In this document: positions 48,476 to 57,492 of the stretch, piece by piece
Position numbering within the stretch: the stretch's first letter is position 1
How the letters are laid out: each line of letters opens with the position of its first letter
Source of the DNA: Anaerolineales bacterium
GTDB taxonomy: Bacteria > Chloroflexota > Anaerolineae > Anaerolineales > Villigracilaceae
DNA: 64,000 bases
NCBI GenBank assembly: GCA_030680795.1
Contig: JAUXUL010000001.1
Location: forward strand, 186,001-250,000
Direction: 5' to 3'
Made by a program: the position numbers and the translations under genes
The notes under the pieces: model-generated
What the model was told of the DNA's origin: nothing
The model's input: only the letters and a program-made list of their open reading frames with translations
The model's database searches: none

Positions 48476-49333
48476 TCACCAAGCATTATACTTTTCATAT
48501 CCCAACCTCACCAACAAATCTCCCGCCACATCTTTGAAAATCTTTTTATGCTCATCAGTGAAATGCTTCTTCCACTCGCCTGTCTTTCCAGAACGGAAGG
48601 TCGGGGACTTTTTCGGGTTGATGGAGGCTTCGAGGGAGTTTAGAATCAACTGTCGGGTAGCATGAAGCGGGGTGCGGGCGAGGAGGTGGTTCATAATACG
48701 GGTCAATGCAGCGGAGCGGTCCAATATCAAATCCTCAAAATGGATCGCCATTACTTCAGGTTGATCGAGCCAATCAAGATAAGGTGCAAAGCGCCCTGCA
48801 ATATCTGGAAATTCCGCATCGGAATCAGGAAGCCCCAAAATGCTGACGTTGAGTCGCGCATTGAAATCGGGAAGCGATTGATAATAATCGTGATGAACGT
48901 GGCGCGCTTCCATAGCGGTGACATAAAAAACGTGTGAGACGACCACATCGCGCGGGTCGCGAAAAATAAAGTAAGGAACGAAGGCAGGCGAGCACACGCG
49001 CTTGATCGCATCCGGCTGCGCAAAGAGGTGCGCGGATGCAACATCACGCGGACGAAGCGCAGCGAGCCAGGCGAGAGCTTGTTCAGGTTTGCGCTTTGCA
49101 CCGCTTTCGCCTTCGTATTCGGCATAAAAAGAATGCACACGTTTTGCAAACGGCGCGACATTTGCAAAACCAAGTAAAATTTGGTCGAGCAGATGTGTGC
49201 CGCTTTTGGGAAAGGAGATGCCGAGCAGAGTCGGCCAGTCGTTTTTAGGACTGGGTACAGATGCAAAGCGGACACTTTGTATCTGTTTTTCTGTTTCATA
49301 AATAATAGTGCGGAGAGATGATTTCAATGCCAT
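48476..49333 (-). CDS. Sulfotransferase-family protein
   Basis: 285 residues from ATG 49333, or 294 from a GTG at 49360; neither has a clear ribosome binding site. PAPS-binding motifs: GISFPKSGTHLLDQILLG (5'-phosphosulfate loop, about 45-62), YFIFRDPRDVVVSHVFYV (3'-phosphate site, about 120) and FRSGKTGEWKKHFTDEHKKI near the C-terminus. It transfers sulfate to an alcohol or amine, here possibly a surface glycan or lipid given the adjacent glycosyltransferases. Confidence 0.87.
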   Translation of the reverse strand: MALKSSLRTIIYETEKQIQSVRFASVPSPKNDWPTLLGISFPKSGTHLLDQILLGFANVAPFAKRVHSFYAEYEGESGAKRKPEQALAWLAALRPRDVASAHLFAQPDAIKRVCSPAFVPYFIFRDPRDVVVSHVFYVTAMEARHVHHDYYQSLPDFNARLNVSILGLPDSDAEFPDIAGRFAPYLDWLDQPEVMAIHFEDLILDRSAALTRIMNHLLARTPLHATRQLILNSLEASINPKKSPTFRSGKTGEWKKHFTDEHKKIFKDVAGDLLVRLGYEKYNAW

Positions 49334-49499
49334 TCGGATATTTAACCACAGATTCACCAAGATTGAACGCTTATATTAATACCTGCATTATCGTACATCT
49401 GTACGGTAGAGAATTAATACCAAAATGTGGACTGAAGTCCCTGTCCCTTTTTGAGAGACGCAAACGAAATTTCAGGGTTACATAGTTGAGGATAAAAAT

Positions 49500-50093
49500 T
49501 TGAAAACCACCCTATTCAACACCCCCATTCTCAGCATATTTCTACGCATGATCGCAAATTTGATTCTCCGCATGGTCGGCTGGCGTGTGGAGGGAATATT
49601 ACCGGACATCCCAAAATTTGTTTTGATCGGCGCACCGCACACCTCCAACTGGGATTTCGTGCTGTTCCTCGGGATCATTTTCCATCTTCGTGCAAACGTC
49701 CGCTTTATGGGGAAGGCGGAGTTGTTCCGCAATCCCTTCGGATGGTTTTTTTATTGGTGCGGCGGCATTCCCGTGGACCGTAAGAAGTCGCAAGGACTCG
49801 TTGAGCAAATGGTGGCTGCCTGCGAAAAATCAGACAAATTCATTTTGACCATCACTCCCGAAGGCACGCGGTATTTTGTCAGCGAATGGAAGATGGGCTT
49901 TTATCACATCGCCAAAAAAGCAGGGATTCCCGTGGTGATGGCGATTGTAGACGGCGCAAATAAAGTAGTACGCGTTGGGCAGGTATTTAATCTTACTGAG
50001 GATATGGAAGCAGATATTAAAGTGATTAAGGGATTTTTCGCTGGGATGGTGGGCATCAATCCGAGGAAGAAGTATATAACGTTGAAGTATTGA
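49500..50093 (+). CDS. 1-acylglycerol-3-phosphate acyltransferase-like protein
   Basis: 197 residues. PlsC-type motifs: APHTSNWDFVLFLG for HxxxxD (about 43-56), FMGKAELFRNPFGWFF, GGIPVDRKK and ILTITPEGTRYFVSEWKMGF (PEGTR). N-terminal hydrophobic helix (about 8-25). It acylates a lysophospholipid or related lipid at the membrane. The start appears to be TTG 49500 behind TGAGGATAAAAAT; the gap 49361-49499 otherwise shows nothing recognisable. Confidence 0.87.
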   Translation: MKTTLFNTPILSIFLRMIANLILRMVGWRVEGILPDIPKFVLIGAPHTSNWDFVLFLGIIFHLRANVRFMGKAELFRNPFGWFFYWCGGIPVDRKKSQGLVEQMVAACEKSDKFILTITPEGTRYFVSEWKMGFYHIAKKAGIPVVMAIVDGANKVVRVGQVFNLTEDMEADIKVIKGFFAGMVGINPRKKYITLKY

Positions 50094-50117
50094 TCTTATT
50101 TGATAGAACGCGTCCCC

Positions 50118-50145
50118 TTGACTTATTTCCATTTCTGCCTATAAT
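50118..50145 (+). promoter_or_regulatory. Promoter of the branched-chain amino acid operon
   Basis: TTGACT (50118-50123) and TATAAT (50140-50145), 16-bp spacing. Predicted start near 50152, a few bases before the leader ORF. Confidence 0.75.
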
Positions 50146-50164
50146 CGGACGAAATCACAAGCCC

Positions 50165-50269
50165 ATGAATCCAACTTTGTTCAGCCTCTCCCTTATTGTG
50201 GTCGTCCTTGCGGTCCTTATTATTAAGGATCAATTTTCAGTTAGGATGGCAACGGTGAGAGTAAAGTAA
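50165..50269 (+). CDS. Leader peptide of the ilv/leu operon (attenuator)
   Basis: A 34-codon ORF, MNPTLFSLSLIVVVLAVLII followed by KDQFSVRMATVRVK. Between codons 5 and 20, twelve of sixteen residues are Leu, Ile or Val, as in leader peptides that sense charged branched-chain tRNAs. It starts about 13 nt after the predicted transcription start and ends 20 nt before an intrinsic terminator that precedes ilvD. No Shine-Dalgarno sequence is seen. Alternatively it could be a tiny membrane peptide, because the same run is hydrophobic. The position between promoter and terminator favours attenuation. Confidence 0.6.
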   Translation: MNPTLFSLSLIVVVLAVLIIKDQFSVRMATVRVK

Positions 50270-50289
50270 TTCACTGAGTAAGTAGTACG

Positions 50290-50323
50290 AAGAGCCGCCC
50301 TAACCACGGGCGGCTCTTTTTTT
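50290..50323 (+). terminator. Attenuator terminator before ilvD
   Basis: AAGAGCCGCCC (50290-50300) pairs perfectly with GGGCGGCTCTT (50308-50318), 7-nt loop, followed by TTTTT. It lies inside the leader of the operon, between the leader ORF and ilvD. Confidence 0.85.
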
Positions 50324-50327
50324 ATCC

Positions 50328-50368
50328 ACCCTCACCCCCAGCCCTCTCCCAAAAAGGAGAGGGGAGTT
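50328..50368 (+). repeat. CTCACCCCCAGCCCTCTCCC repeat
   Basis: CACCCTCACCCCCAGCCCTC with an inverted GGAGAGGGG at its end; same family as copies at 4160, 5880 and 20740. It lies between the attenuator and ilvD. Confidence 0.6.
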
Positions 50369-50380
50369 AGAAGGAACAGT

Positions 50381-52048
50381 ATGCGTTCAGATACAGTCAA
50401 AAAAGGTTATGAAAAAGCGCCGCACCGTGCATTGTTACGTGCCACAGGTTTGCAGGACGATGATTTCAATAAACCATTTGTTGCGATCGTTAATTCTTAT
50501 GTGGATATTGTCCCCGGGCATATGCATTTGCAGGATTTCGGCAAACTGGTCAAGGATGCTGTCCGCGCGGCGGGCGGCGTGCCGTTTGAGTTCAACACCA
50601 TCGGTGTGGATGATGGCATCGCGATGGGTCATGCGGGGATGAAGTACTCGCTTCCTTCGCGCGAACTAATTGCTGACTGCGTCGAGACCATGATCGAAGC
50701 TCATAGATTCGACGCCATGGTCTGCATCCCGAACTGCGACAAGATTGTGCCTGGCATGTTGCTGGCTGCGATGCGCGTCAACGTGCCGACTATTTTTGTC
50801 TCTGGTGGAGCCATGAAGGCGGGTATGACTCCAGAGGGCGAGACGATTGACTTGATCTCGGTCTTTGAAGGCGTAGGAGCATTCTCAGCGGGAAAGATCG
50901 ACGAAAAGCGATTAGCTATTTTGGAAAAATTTGCATGTCCTTCCTGTGGTTCGTGTTCTGGCATGTTTACCGCCAACTCAATGAACTGTTTGATGGAAGT
51001 GTTAGGTCTTGCCTTACCTTATAACGGTTCTGCATTGGCGAAGACTCCAGAACGCGAAGCATTGGCGAAACAAGCCGCCGCGCAAGTGATGACCCTGATC
51101 GAACGCGACATCAAGCCGCGCGACATTGTCACAGCCGATGCGATTGACGACGCCTTTGCATTGGATATGGCAATGGGCGGTTCGTCGAATACCGTGTTGC
51201 ACACTTTGGCATTAGCCAACGAAGCAGGCGTGGACTATCCGCTGGAACGAATCAACTCAGTCGCAGACAAAGTGCCGCATATCTGCAAGGTGAGTCCAGC
51301 AGGCAAATGGCACATGGAAGATGTTCATCGCGCGGGCGGAATCCCTGCGATATTGAACGAAGTCCAACGGGGGACAGGCATGTTGCATTTTGACCGCATG
51401 ACGGTCACAGGTATGACGCTGGGGGAATCTATTCAAGGCAAAGACATACAGGATGAAGAAGTCATTCGACGTTATGACAACGCGCATTCCAAGCGCGGCG
51501 GTTTGTCCATTTTGTTTGGTAATCTCGCACCCAAAGGCGCGGTTGTGAAAGTGGGCAGCGTGAGTAAAGCCATGATGAGGTTTGATGGCCCCGCAGTTAT
51601 TTTTGAATCACAGGATGATGCCATGGCAGGAATTATTGCTGGAAAAGTCAAAGCAGGTGATGTGGTTGTTGTCCGTTATGAAGGGCCAAAAGGCGGACCT
51701 GGGATGCAGGAGATGCTGTCGCCCACGTCCGCGATCATGGGCATGGGACTCGGCGATAAGGTCGCGCTCATCACTGATGGACGTTTCAGCGGCGGGACTC
51801 GCGGGGCGTGCATTGGGCATGTGTCGCCGGAGGCGGCTGCGGGCGGTCCGATTGCGGCGTTGAAGGATGGGGATATCGTCCAAATTGATTTGGTGGCGCG
51901 CAGTCTCAACGTCAAATTGAGCGAGGCGGAAATTCAGAGTCGGCTTGAGGAGTTGCCTCCGTTCAAATCCACGACCACATCCAAGTGGTTAAAGCGCTAT
52001 TCATATTTTGTGACTAGTGCAGATACGGGTGCAACCTTAGAAAGTTAA
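50381..52048 (+). CDS. ilvD: Dihydroxy-acid dehydratase
   Basis: 555 residues. Dehydrates 2,3-dihydroxy acids to the 2-keto acids of valine and isoleucine. Cluster cysteines occur in [13 protein letters not shown] (about 120) and [19 protein letters not shown] (about 186-204); [19 protein letters not shown] and [20 protein letters not shown] are family signatures. Normal length. First structural gene after the attenuator; AGAAGGAACAGT precedes the ATG. Confidence 0.97.
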   Translation: MRSDTVKKGYEKAPHRALLRATGLQDDDFNKPFVAIVNSYVDIVPGHMHLQDFGKLVKDAVRAAGGVPFEFNTIGVDDGIAMGHAGMKYSLPSRELIADCVETMIEAHRFDAMVCIPNCDKIVPGMLLAAMRVNVPTIFVSGGAMKAGMTPEGETIDLISVFEGVGAFSAGKIDEKRLAILEKFACPSCGSCSGMFTANSMNCLMEVLGLALPYNGSALAKTPEREALAKQAAAQVMTLIERDIKPRDIVTADAIDDAFALDMAMGGSSNTVLHTLALANEAGVDYPLERINSVADKVPHICKVSPAGKWHMEDVHRAGGIPAILNEVQRGTGMLHFDRMTVTGMTLGESIQGKDIQDEEVIRRYDNAHSKRGGLSILFGNLAPKGAVVKVGSVSKAMMRFDGPAVIFESQDDAMAGIIAGKVKAGDVVVVRYEGPKGGPGMQEMLSPTSAIMGMGLGDKVALITDGRFSGGTRGACIGHVSPEAAAGGPIAALKDGDIVQIDLVARSLNVKLSEAEIQSRLEELPPFKSTTTSKWLKRYSYFVTSADTGATLES

Positions 52049-52104
52049 CTCTGGAGTGCGACAACTTGCTGTCGCACATGCAGGCGCAAGCTCCTGTACT
52101 CCGG
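52049..52104 (+). repeat. TGGAGTGCG...CGCACTCCA-type repeat between ilvD and ilvB
   Basis: CTGGAGTGCGACAACTTGCT with GTCGCAC forms one hairpin, and GCGCAAGCTCCTGTACTCCGG closes the larger palindrome. A related copy lies before ilvE (62416-62483). Confidence 0.6.
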
Positions 52105-52119
52105 AATAAAGGAGAGTCA

Positions 52120-53802
52120 ATGAAAAAAACAGGTGCTGAAATTTTGTGGGAGTGCCTGGTGCGCGAAGGTGTGGAGGTGGTCTTCGGGTATCCAGGCGGG
52201 GCGAACATGCCGATCTATGATGCGATGCTAAGCTATCCAGTGCATCATGTATTGGTGCGGCATGAGCAGGGCGGGGCGCACATGGCAGATGGATATGCGC
52301 GCGCCTCGGGCAAGGTGGGCATGGCAATGGCGACCTCCGGCCCCGGTGCGACGAATTTGGTGACGGGTATTGCCACGGCGATGATGGATTCTGTTCCCGT
52401 TGTTTTTGTTACGGGACAGGTTGCCGCGCACTTGATCGGTGGGGACGCGTTTCAGGAAGTGGACGTGACGGGCATTACATTGCCGATCACAAAACATAAT
52501 TACCTTGTAACACGCGCCGATGAAATTGCAGAAGTTGTGCGCGAAGCATTTTACATTGCGCGCAGCGGCCGACCTGGGCCTGTGTTGATTGATATTTGCA
52601 AGAACGCGCAAGTGGAACAGACTGAGTTTATTTATCCCGAGGATGTGAAATTGCCTGGCTATCAACCTGTGGATCATGCGCCGAAAGATTCACTGGAGCG
52701 CGCAGTCAAGTTGATCGAGAAGGCGCAGCGTCCGATCATTTTGTGCGGACATGGAGTCCTGGTTTCCAAAGCCGAAGAAGTTTTGGCGAACTTTGCGGTG
52801 AAGACGCAAACGCCCGTTGCCAGCACATTGCTTGGACTCGGCGCGTTCCCTGCTTCGCATGAGTTGAGCCTTGGCATGATGGGCATGCACGGCGAAGTCC
52901 ATACCAACATGGCGATCCAGAACTCCGATCTTATTCTTGCCTTTGGAATGCGCTTCGATGACCGCGTGACTGGCACGTTGAAGACGTATGCGCCGCATGC
53001 GAAGAAAATCCACATCGAAATTGACCCATCGGAAATGCATAAGAATGTGGCGGTGGATGTTCCGCTCGTGGGTGATTTGAAAACCGTGTTGACCGATCTT
53101 GTACCGATGGTGGATGAATACGATCACGATGCTTGGTTGAAAGAGATCAGCGGTTGGAAATCCGAAGCTGACACGCGCAATATTATTAACTGGCCTGATG
53201 ACGGCAAGTTATATGTGCCTCATCTAATTGCTAATATTTGGAAGGCGACAGGCGGCGGCGCGATCATGACGACGGACGTCGGCCAACATCAAATGTGGGC
53301 CGCGCAATATTATGCATTGGATAAACCAAATCGCTGGCTCACTTCGGGCGGCGCAGGCACGATGGGCTTTGGACTGCCCGCGGCGATTGGCGCATGGTTC
53401 GCGGACAAAGATCAGGAAATCTGGGCAGTTGCCGGTGACGGTGGATTTCAAATGACCGCCGCGGAACTCACAACTGCTGTGCAAGAGGGCGCGAACGTGA
53501 AGGTGGCGATCATGAACAATAGCTTCCTCGGCATGGTACGTCAGTGGCAGGAGTTCTTCTTCGAGAAGCGTTACTCTGCCGTGAATATGCTTTCCCCTGA
53601 TTTTGTGAAACTCGCCGAGGCGCACGGAGTCCCTGCAAGGCGAGTCACCAAACGCGAAGAAGTTAACGAAGCCATTGCATGGGCACGCAAGACTCAGGGT
53701 CCCGTTGTGCTTGAATTCGTCGTGGAGCAGGAAGACGCGGTGTATCCAATGGTTCCCGCAGGAGCGGCTTTGGATCAGATGATACAGAGACCTGTGAAAT
53801 AA
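52120..53802 (+). CDS. ilvB: Acetolactate synthase large subunit
   Basis: 560 residues from ATG 52120 (AAAGGAGAGTCA upstream). Thiamine-diphosphate enzyme condensing pyruvate with pyruvate or 2-oxobutyrate. FGYPGGANMPIYDAM and VRHEQGGAHMADGYARASG (catalytic Glu) lie in the N-terminal domain; the FAD/central domain follows; VAGDGGFQMTAAELTTAVQE plus NNSFLGMVRQWQE is the ThDP-binding region. Ile/Val/Leu pathway, partner of ilvN, which follows. Confidence 0.97.
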   Translation: MKKTGAEILWECLVREGVEVVFGYPGGANMPIYDAMLSYPVHHVLVRHEQGGAHMADGYARASGKVGMAMATSGPGATNLVTGIATAMMDSVPVVFVTGQVAAHLIGGDAFQEVDVTGITLPITKHNYLVTRADEIAEVVREAFYIARSGRPGPVLIDICKNAQVEQTEFIYPEDVKLPGYQPVDHAPKDSLERAVKLIEKAQRPIILCGHGVLVSKAEEVLANFAVKTQTPVASTLLGLGAFPASHELSLGMMGMHGEVHTNMAIQNSDLILAFGMRFDDRVTGTLKTYAPHAKKIHIEIDPSEMHKNVAVDVPLVGDLKTVLTDLVPMVDEYDHDAWLKEISGWKSEADTRNIINWPDDGKLYVPHLIANIWKATGGGAIMTTDVGQHQMWAAQYYALDKPNRWLTSGGAGTMGFGLPAAIGAWFADKDQEIWAVAGDGGFQMTAAELTTAVQEGANVKVAIMNNSFLGMVRQWQEFFFEKRYSAVNMLSPDFVKLAEAHGVPARRVTKREEVNEAIAWARKTQGPVVLEFVVEQEDAVYPMVPAGAALDQMIQRPVK

Positions 53803-53803
53803 C

Positions 53804-53838
53804 GTGTCATTGCGGGGAGAGCGCCCTCGCAACGACAT
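53804..53838. repeat. TGTCATTGCG...CGCAACGACA palindromic repeat
   Basis: GTGTCATTGCGGGGAGAGCG and CCTCGCAACGACA are inverted ends. It begins next to the ilvB stop and ends 20 bp before ilvN; related to copies at 7731, 58896 and 61298. Confidence 0.65.
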
Positions 53839-53857
53839 TAATATGATGGAGAATATT

Positions 53858-54418
53858 ATGAACTACACATTTATTGCATTAGTTGAAAACAAACCTGGCG
53901 TGTTGAACCGCGTCGCTTCGCTGTTCCGCCGCCGCAATTTCAATATTGAATCGCTCGCTGTCGGACGGACGGAGAATCCCGAAGTCTCACGCATGACCGT
54001 GGTTGTAGACTGTCCCAATGGGGATTATGACGCGCACAAGATCGAGGCGAATCTATACAAACTGGTCAACGTGATTGATGTTCAGGATGTCACGCGTCAG
54101 CCTTCGGTAACCCGTGATCTGGCTCTGATCAAAATAAAGGTCGGACCCGAAAAACGCGCCGAAGTCAACGGCCTCGCCGAAATATTCCGCGCCCGTATCG
54201 TGGACGTGGCAGTAGATTCCGTGATCGTCGAGATCACTGGCACGGAGGATAAGATCGAAGGCATGATCGAGTTGTTGCGCCCGCTTGGCATCGTGGAAAT
54301 GGTGCGCACGGGACAAGTGGCCATGACCCGCGGCGTGAATGATGGAGTCCGCCGTGTGCAAGGGGTGTTGGGGAATCGGTATGAAGATGTGTCTGAGTTG
54401 GCGGAGATGGCGCCGTAG
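53858..54418 (+). CDS. ilvN: Acetolactate synthase small (regulatory) subunit
   Basis: 186 residues from ATG 53858, preceded by ATGGAGAATATT. ACT domain at the N-terminus (FIALVENKPGVLNRVASLFR, RRNFNIESLAVGRTE) binds valine for feedback control; the C-terminal domain (about 85-165) activates the large subunit. Standard position after ilvB. Confidence 0.95.
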   Translation: MNYTFIALVENKPGVLNRVASLFRRRNFNIESLAVGRTENPEVSRMTVVVDCPNGDYDAHKIEANLYKLVNVIDVQDVTRQPSVTRDLALIKIKVGPEKRAEVNGLAEIFRARIVDVAVDSVIVEITGTEDKIEGMIELLRPLGIVEMVRTGQVAMTRGVNDGVRRVQGVLGNRYEDVSELAEMAP

Positions 54419-54442
54419 GGGAAAGGATGAATGATGAAAATT

Positions 54443-54485
54443 CTGTTGGTTGAGTAGGCGGCGTTCGCCCGCCGTATCGAAACCA
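54443..54485. repeat. GGTTGAGTAGGCGGCG...CGATACGAAACCACC-type repeat
   Basis: TTGGTTGAGTAGGCGGCGTT and CGCCCGCCGTATCGAAACC form a palindrome of a type frequent between genes in many bacteria. It lies between ilvN and ilvC. Confidence 0.55.
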
Positions 54486-54518
54486 CCGATATATAAAAAT
54501 AATAGGAGAACAGGTATC

Positions 54519-55574
54519 ATGGCAAAGATCAATTTTGGCGGTACGGAAGAGGAAGTAGTAACACGCGATGAATTTCCGCTCGAGAAAGCGCGTGAGGTTT
54601 TGAAGAATGAAGTTGTGGCAGTGCTTGGCTATGGTGTGCAGGGACCCGCGCAGGCGATGAACATGCGCGACAATGGGATCAACGTGATCGTCGGTCAGCG
54701 TGAAGGCACGAAAAATTGGGATAAGGCTGTTGCAGATGGCTGGGTCCCAGGCAAGACATTATTTAATATTGAAGAAGCCGCAGAAAAAGGAACTGTCGTT
54801 CAGTATCTGCTTTCAGATGCAGGTCAGCGCTCACAATGGTCGAAGATCGTTGAATGTTTGAACGAAGGCGACATGCTGTATTTCTCGCACGGCTTCTCTG
54901 TCACCTTCAAGGATGACACGGGCGTTATCCCGCCTCCGCACGTGGATGTGGCTTTGGTCGCGCCGAAGGGTTCTGGCACGAGCGTCCGTCGCAACTTCCT
55001 CGCTGGTAGCGGAATCAATGCCAGTTTTGCGGTTCACCAGGATCACACAGGCCGCGCAAATGAACGCGCGATTGCGCTCGGCATTGCCATCGGCGCGGGC
55101 TACTTGTTCCCAACTACTTTCAAGAATGAAGTTTATAGCGATCTGACAGGCGAACGCGGCGTTCTCATCGGCGCATTGTCTGGCGTGATGGAAGCGCAGT
55201 ACAACGTCCTTCGCAAGCATGGACATTCTCCGTCCGAAGCCTTCAACGAAACTGTCGAAGAACTGACGCAGTCGTTGATCCGTCTCGTCGGTGAGAACGG
55301 CATGGATTTCATGTATGCCAACTGCTCCACGACCGCTCAACGCGGCGCATTGGACTGGCATCCGCGCTTCCGCGACGCGGTTGCGCCTGTGTTTGATGAA
55401 TTGTATGAATCTGTTCTAAGCGGTAACGAAGCCCGCATTACTCTCGAAGCCAACAGCCGCGTAGACTATCGCGAAAAGTTGGAAGAAGAACTCAGCGCTA
55501 TCCATAGTTCTGAAATGTGGCAGGCAGGCGCGGCGGTGAGGTCGTTGCGACCTGAGAATTGGATGAAGAGTTAG
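54519..55574 (+). CDS. ilvC: Ketol-acid reductoisomerase
   Basis: 351 residues from ATG 54519 (AATAGGAGAACAGGTATC upstream). NADPH-dependent isomerisation and reduction of acetolactate. Rossmann motif VAVLGYGVQGPAQAMNMRDN (about 33-52), where the usual SQGHAHA is changed to VQGPAQA; VALVAPKGSGTSVRRNFLAG and the metal-binding DLTGERGVLIGALSGVMEAQ. The variant loop could affect cofactor choice. Confidence 0.95.
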   Translation: MAKINFGGTEEEVVTRDEFPLEKAREVLKNEVVAVLGYGVQGPAQAMNMRDNGINVIVGQREGTKNWDKAVADGWVPGKTLFNIEEAAEKGTVVQYLLSDAGQRSQWSKIVECLNEGDMLYFSHGFSVTFKDDTGVIPPPHVDVALVAPKGSGTSVRRNFLAGSGINASFAVHQDHTGRANERAIALGIAIGAGYLFPTTFKNEVYSDLTGERGVLIGALSGVMEAQYNVLRKHGHSPSEAFNETVEELTQSLIRLVGENGMDFMYANCSTTAQRGALDWHPRFRDAVAPVFDELYESVLSGNEARITLEANSRVDYREKLEEELSAIHSSEMWQAGAAVRSLRPENWMKS

Positions 55575-55579
55575 TGAGT

Positions 55580-55620
55580 AGGTCACGTTTCCCCCTTCGG
55601 GGACTATGCAAACATGACCT
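55580..55620 (+). repeat. Inverted repeat between ilvC and leuA
   Basis: AGGTCACGTTTCCCC and GGGG-actatgc-AAACATGACCT are near-inverted around CTTC. It sits just before the leuA ribosome binding site (TAGGAG) and could form a hairpin in the mRNA. Confidence 0.45.
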
Positions 55621-55635
55621 GTAGGAGTTGCATGC

Positions 55636-57276
55636 ATGCCAAATAATTATGTCAAAATTTTCGATACAACCCTGCGCGATGGCGAACAGTCCCCGGGTGC
55701 AACGATGACTTCTGCCGAGAAGTTGGAATTGGCGCATCATCTCGCGCGCCTCGGCGTGGATATTATCGAGGCTGGATTTCCTGCCGCCTCACCTGATGAC
55801 CTGGAAGCCGTTAGACGAATTGCTGTTGAAGTGGGGCAACCAGCCGTCGGCGCGGATAAAGAAGCGCGAGTCCCCGTCATCGCGGGATTGGCGCGCGCGA
55901 ATAAACCCGATATTGATAAGGCCTGGGAAGCGGTCAAAGAGGCGCAGAAACCGCGCATCCATACCTTCCTTGCGACTTCTGAAATTCACATGAAACACAA
56001 ATTGAAAATGGATCCCGAAGATGTTGTCCAGCGCGTTTCAGAAATGGTTACTTACGCGCGGACTTTATGCGCGGATGTTGAGTTCTCACCCGAAGATGCG
56101 GGGCGCTCCGACCCTGAATTTTTATATGTTGTCCTGGGCGAAGCCATCAAGGCTGGCGCGACCACGTTGAATATTCCTGATACGGTGGGTTACACCACGC
56201 CCGATGAATTTTATAAATTGATCGCTGGCATTATCAAGCACACACCGGGCATGCATGATGGCATTACGATCTCTGTGCATTGCCATGATGATCTTGGACT
56301 CGCAACTGCGAACGCATTGGCGGGCATTCAGGCGGGCGCGCGTCAGGCTGAAGTGACTGTCAATGGGATTGGCGAACGTGCCGGCAACACATCGCTCGAA
56401 GAAGTTGTGATGACGTTGAAGACTCGCAAACCTGTCTTCAATCTTGAAACGGGAATTGAGACGACTCAAATTTCGCGCATCAGCAAGATCGTCAGCAATT
56501 ATACGGGCATTGTTGTCCAGCCGAATAAAGCCATCGTTGGTTCAAATGCTTTTGCTCATGAAGCAGGCATTCATCAGGATGGAATGTTGAAACACCAAAC
56601 CACGTATGAGATCATGCGTCCCGAAGATGTCGGCGTCAATCAATCGAAACTTGTGTTGGGTAAACATTCAGGCCGCCATGCGCTGCGCTCGCGTCTCGCT
56701 GAAATGGGTCACTCGCTCGATGAAGTTGAACTCGATAAAGCCTTCGCGCGTTTCAAAGAACTCGCTGATCGCAAGAAGACCGTCACCGATCTTGATCTCG
56801 AAGCCCTCATTGCCGATGAGTTCTATCGTCCGCGCGATGTGTATTTGCTGAGCGGTATGCAAGTTTCATGCGGCACGATGGGCATGCCCACAGCCACAGT
56901 CCGTTTGCGCGGACCTGATGGCGTGATTCACACTGTCGCCGCGATCGGCACAGGTCCCGTGGATGCAACGTATAAAGCGATTGATTCGATCGTCAATGTG
57001 CCATGTACCTTGCTTGAGTTTAATATTCATGCCATTACAGCGGGCATTGACGCGCTTGGCGAGGTCACTGTCCGCATTCAAAGTGATAATGGCAAATCAA
57101 CCATGGACGCGCAAAGCGAAGTCGAATACTTGCGCGTCTACGGCGGTCACGGCGCGGATACCGACATCATCGTCGCCAGCGCCAAGGCGTACATCAATGC
57201 CTTGAATAAACTCATCATCGCGCAAACCGAAGGGACTGAAAAAGTCCAGAACGATTTCGGTGTGATGCTTGGGTAA
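55636..57276 (+). CDS. leuA: 2-isopropylmalate synthase
   Basis: 546 residues. First step of leucine synthesis: acetyl-CoA plus 2-oxoisovalerate. [20 protein letters not shown] at the start of the TIM barrel, [20 protein letters not shown] (metal His) and [19 protein letters not shown] are signatures; [15 protein letters not shown] marks the linker. The C-terminal regulatory domain (about 395-540) for leucine feedback is present. GTAGGAGTTGCATGC precedes the ATG. Confidence 0.95.
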   Translation: MPNNYVKIFDTTLRDGEQSPGATMTSAEKLELAHHLARLGVDIIEAGFPAASPDDLEAVRRIAVEVGQPAVGADKEARVPVIAGLARANKPDIDKAWEAVKEAQKPRIHTFLATSEIHMKHKLKMDPEDVVQRVSEMVTYARTLCADVEFSPEDAGRSDPEFLYVVLGEAIKAGATTLNIPDTVGYTTPDEFYKLIAGIIKHTPGMHDGITISVHCHDDLGLATANALAGIQAGARQAEVTVNGIGERAGNTSLEEVVMTLKTRKPVFNLETGIETTQISRISKIVSNYTGIVVQPNKAIVGSNAFAHEAGIHQDGMLKHQTTYEIMRPEDVGVNQSKLVLGKHSGRHALRSRLAEMGHSLDEVELDKAFARFKELADRKKTVTDLDLEALIADEFYRPRDVYLLSGMQVSCGTMGMPTATVRLRGPDGVIHTVAAIGTGPVDATYKAIDSIVNVPCTLLEFNIHAITAGIDALGEVTVRIQSDNGKSTMDAQSEVEYLRVYGGHGADTDIIVASAKAYINALNKLIIAQTEGTEKVQNDFGVMLG

Positions 57277-57289
57277 AAGGAGAAATCAA

Positions 57290-57487
57290 ATGACCACTCA
57301 AGATGAAAAGCAGGACACTGTCCAGACCTCAGCCTACAACCCGTTCCCCGAACCACAAACCATCCCCTCGGGCTGGGATACAAGTGGATTCTTGTCCGCC
57401 CCCGAACCTGCTCCCATTAGCGAAGCAGAGGACTCCGCTGAAAACGAGCAACGTAAACACGGAACACGCCTGTTTACTGATAACTGA
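57290..57487 (+). CDS. Small acidic protein of unknown function between leuA and leuC
   Basis: 65 residues from ATG 57290 with a strong ribosome binding site, AAAAGGAGAAATCAA. Composition is polar and Pro/Glu/Ser-rich ([36 protein letters not shown]), without a fold signature and probably disordered. It is 13 bp after leuA and 5 bp before leuC. The reading frame is intact, so it is probably translated. I do not recognise it. Confidence 0.55.
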   Translation: MTTQDEKQDTVQTSAYNPFPEPQTIPSGWDTSGFLSAPEPAPISEAEDSAENEQRKHGTRLFTDN

Positions 57488-57492
57488 AACCT

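Noticed and set aside
50150-50380. T-box riboswitch before ilvD
   Set aside because: No specifier-loop layout or conserved T-box sequence was seen; a Leu/Ile/Val leader ORF with a terminator fits instead.
53224-53838. 204-codon minus-strand frame over ilvB
   Set aside because: Shadow of a well-supported ilvB coding region.
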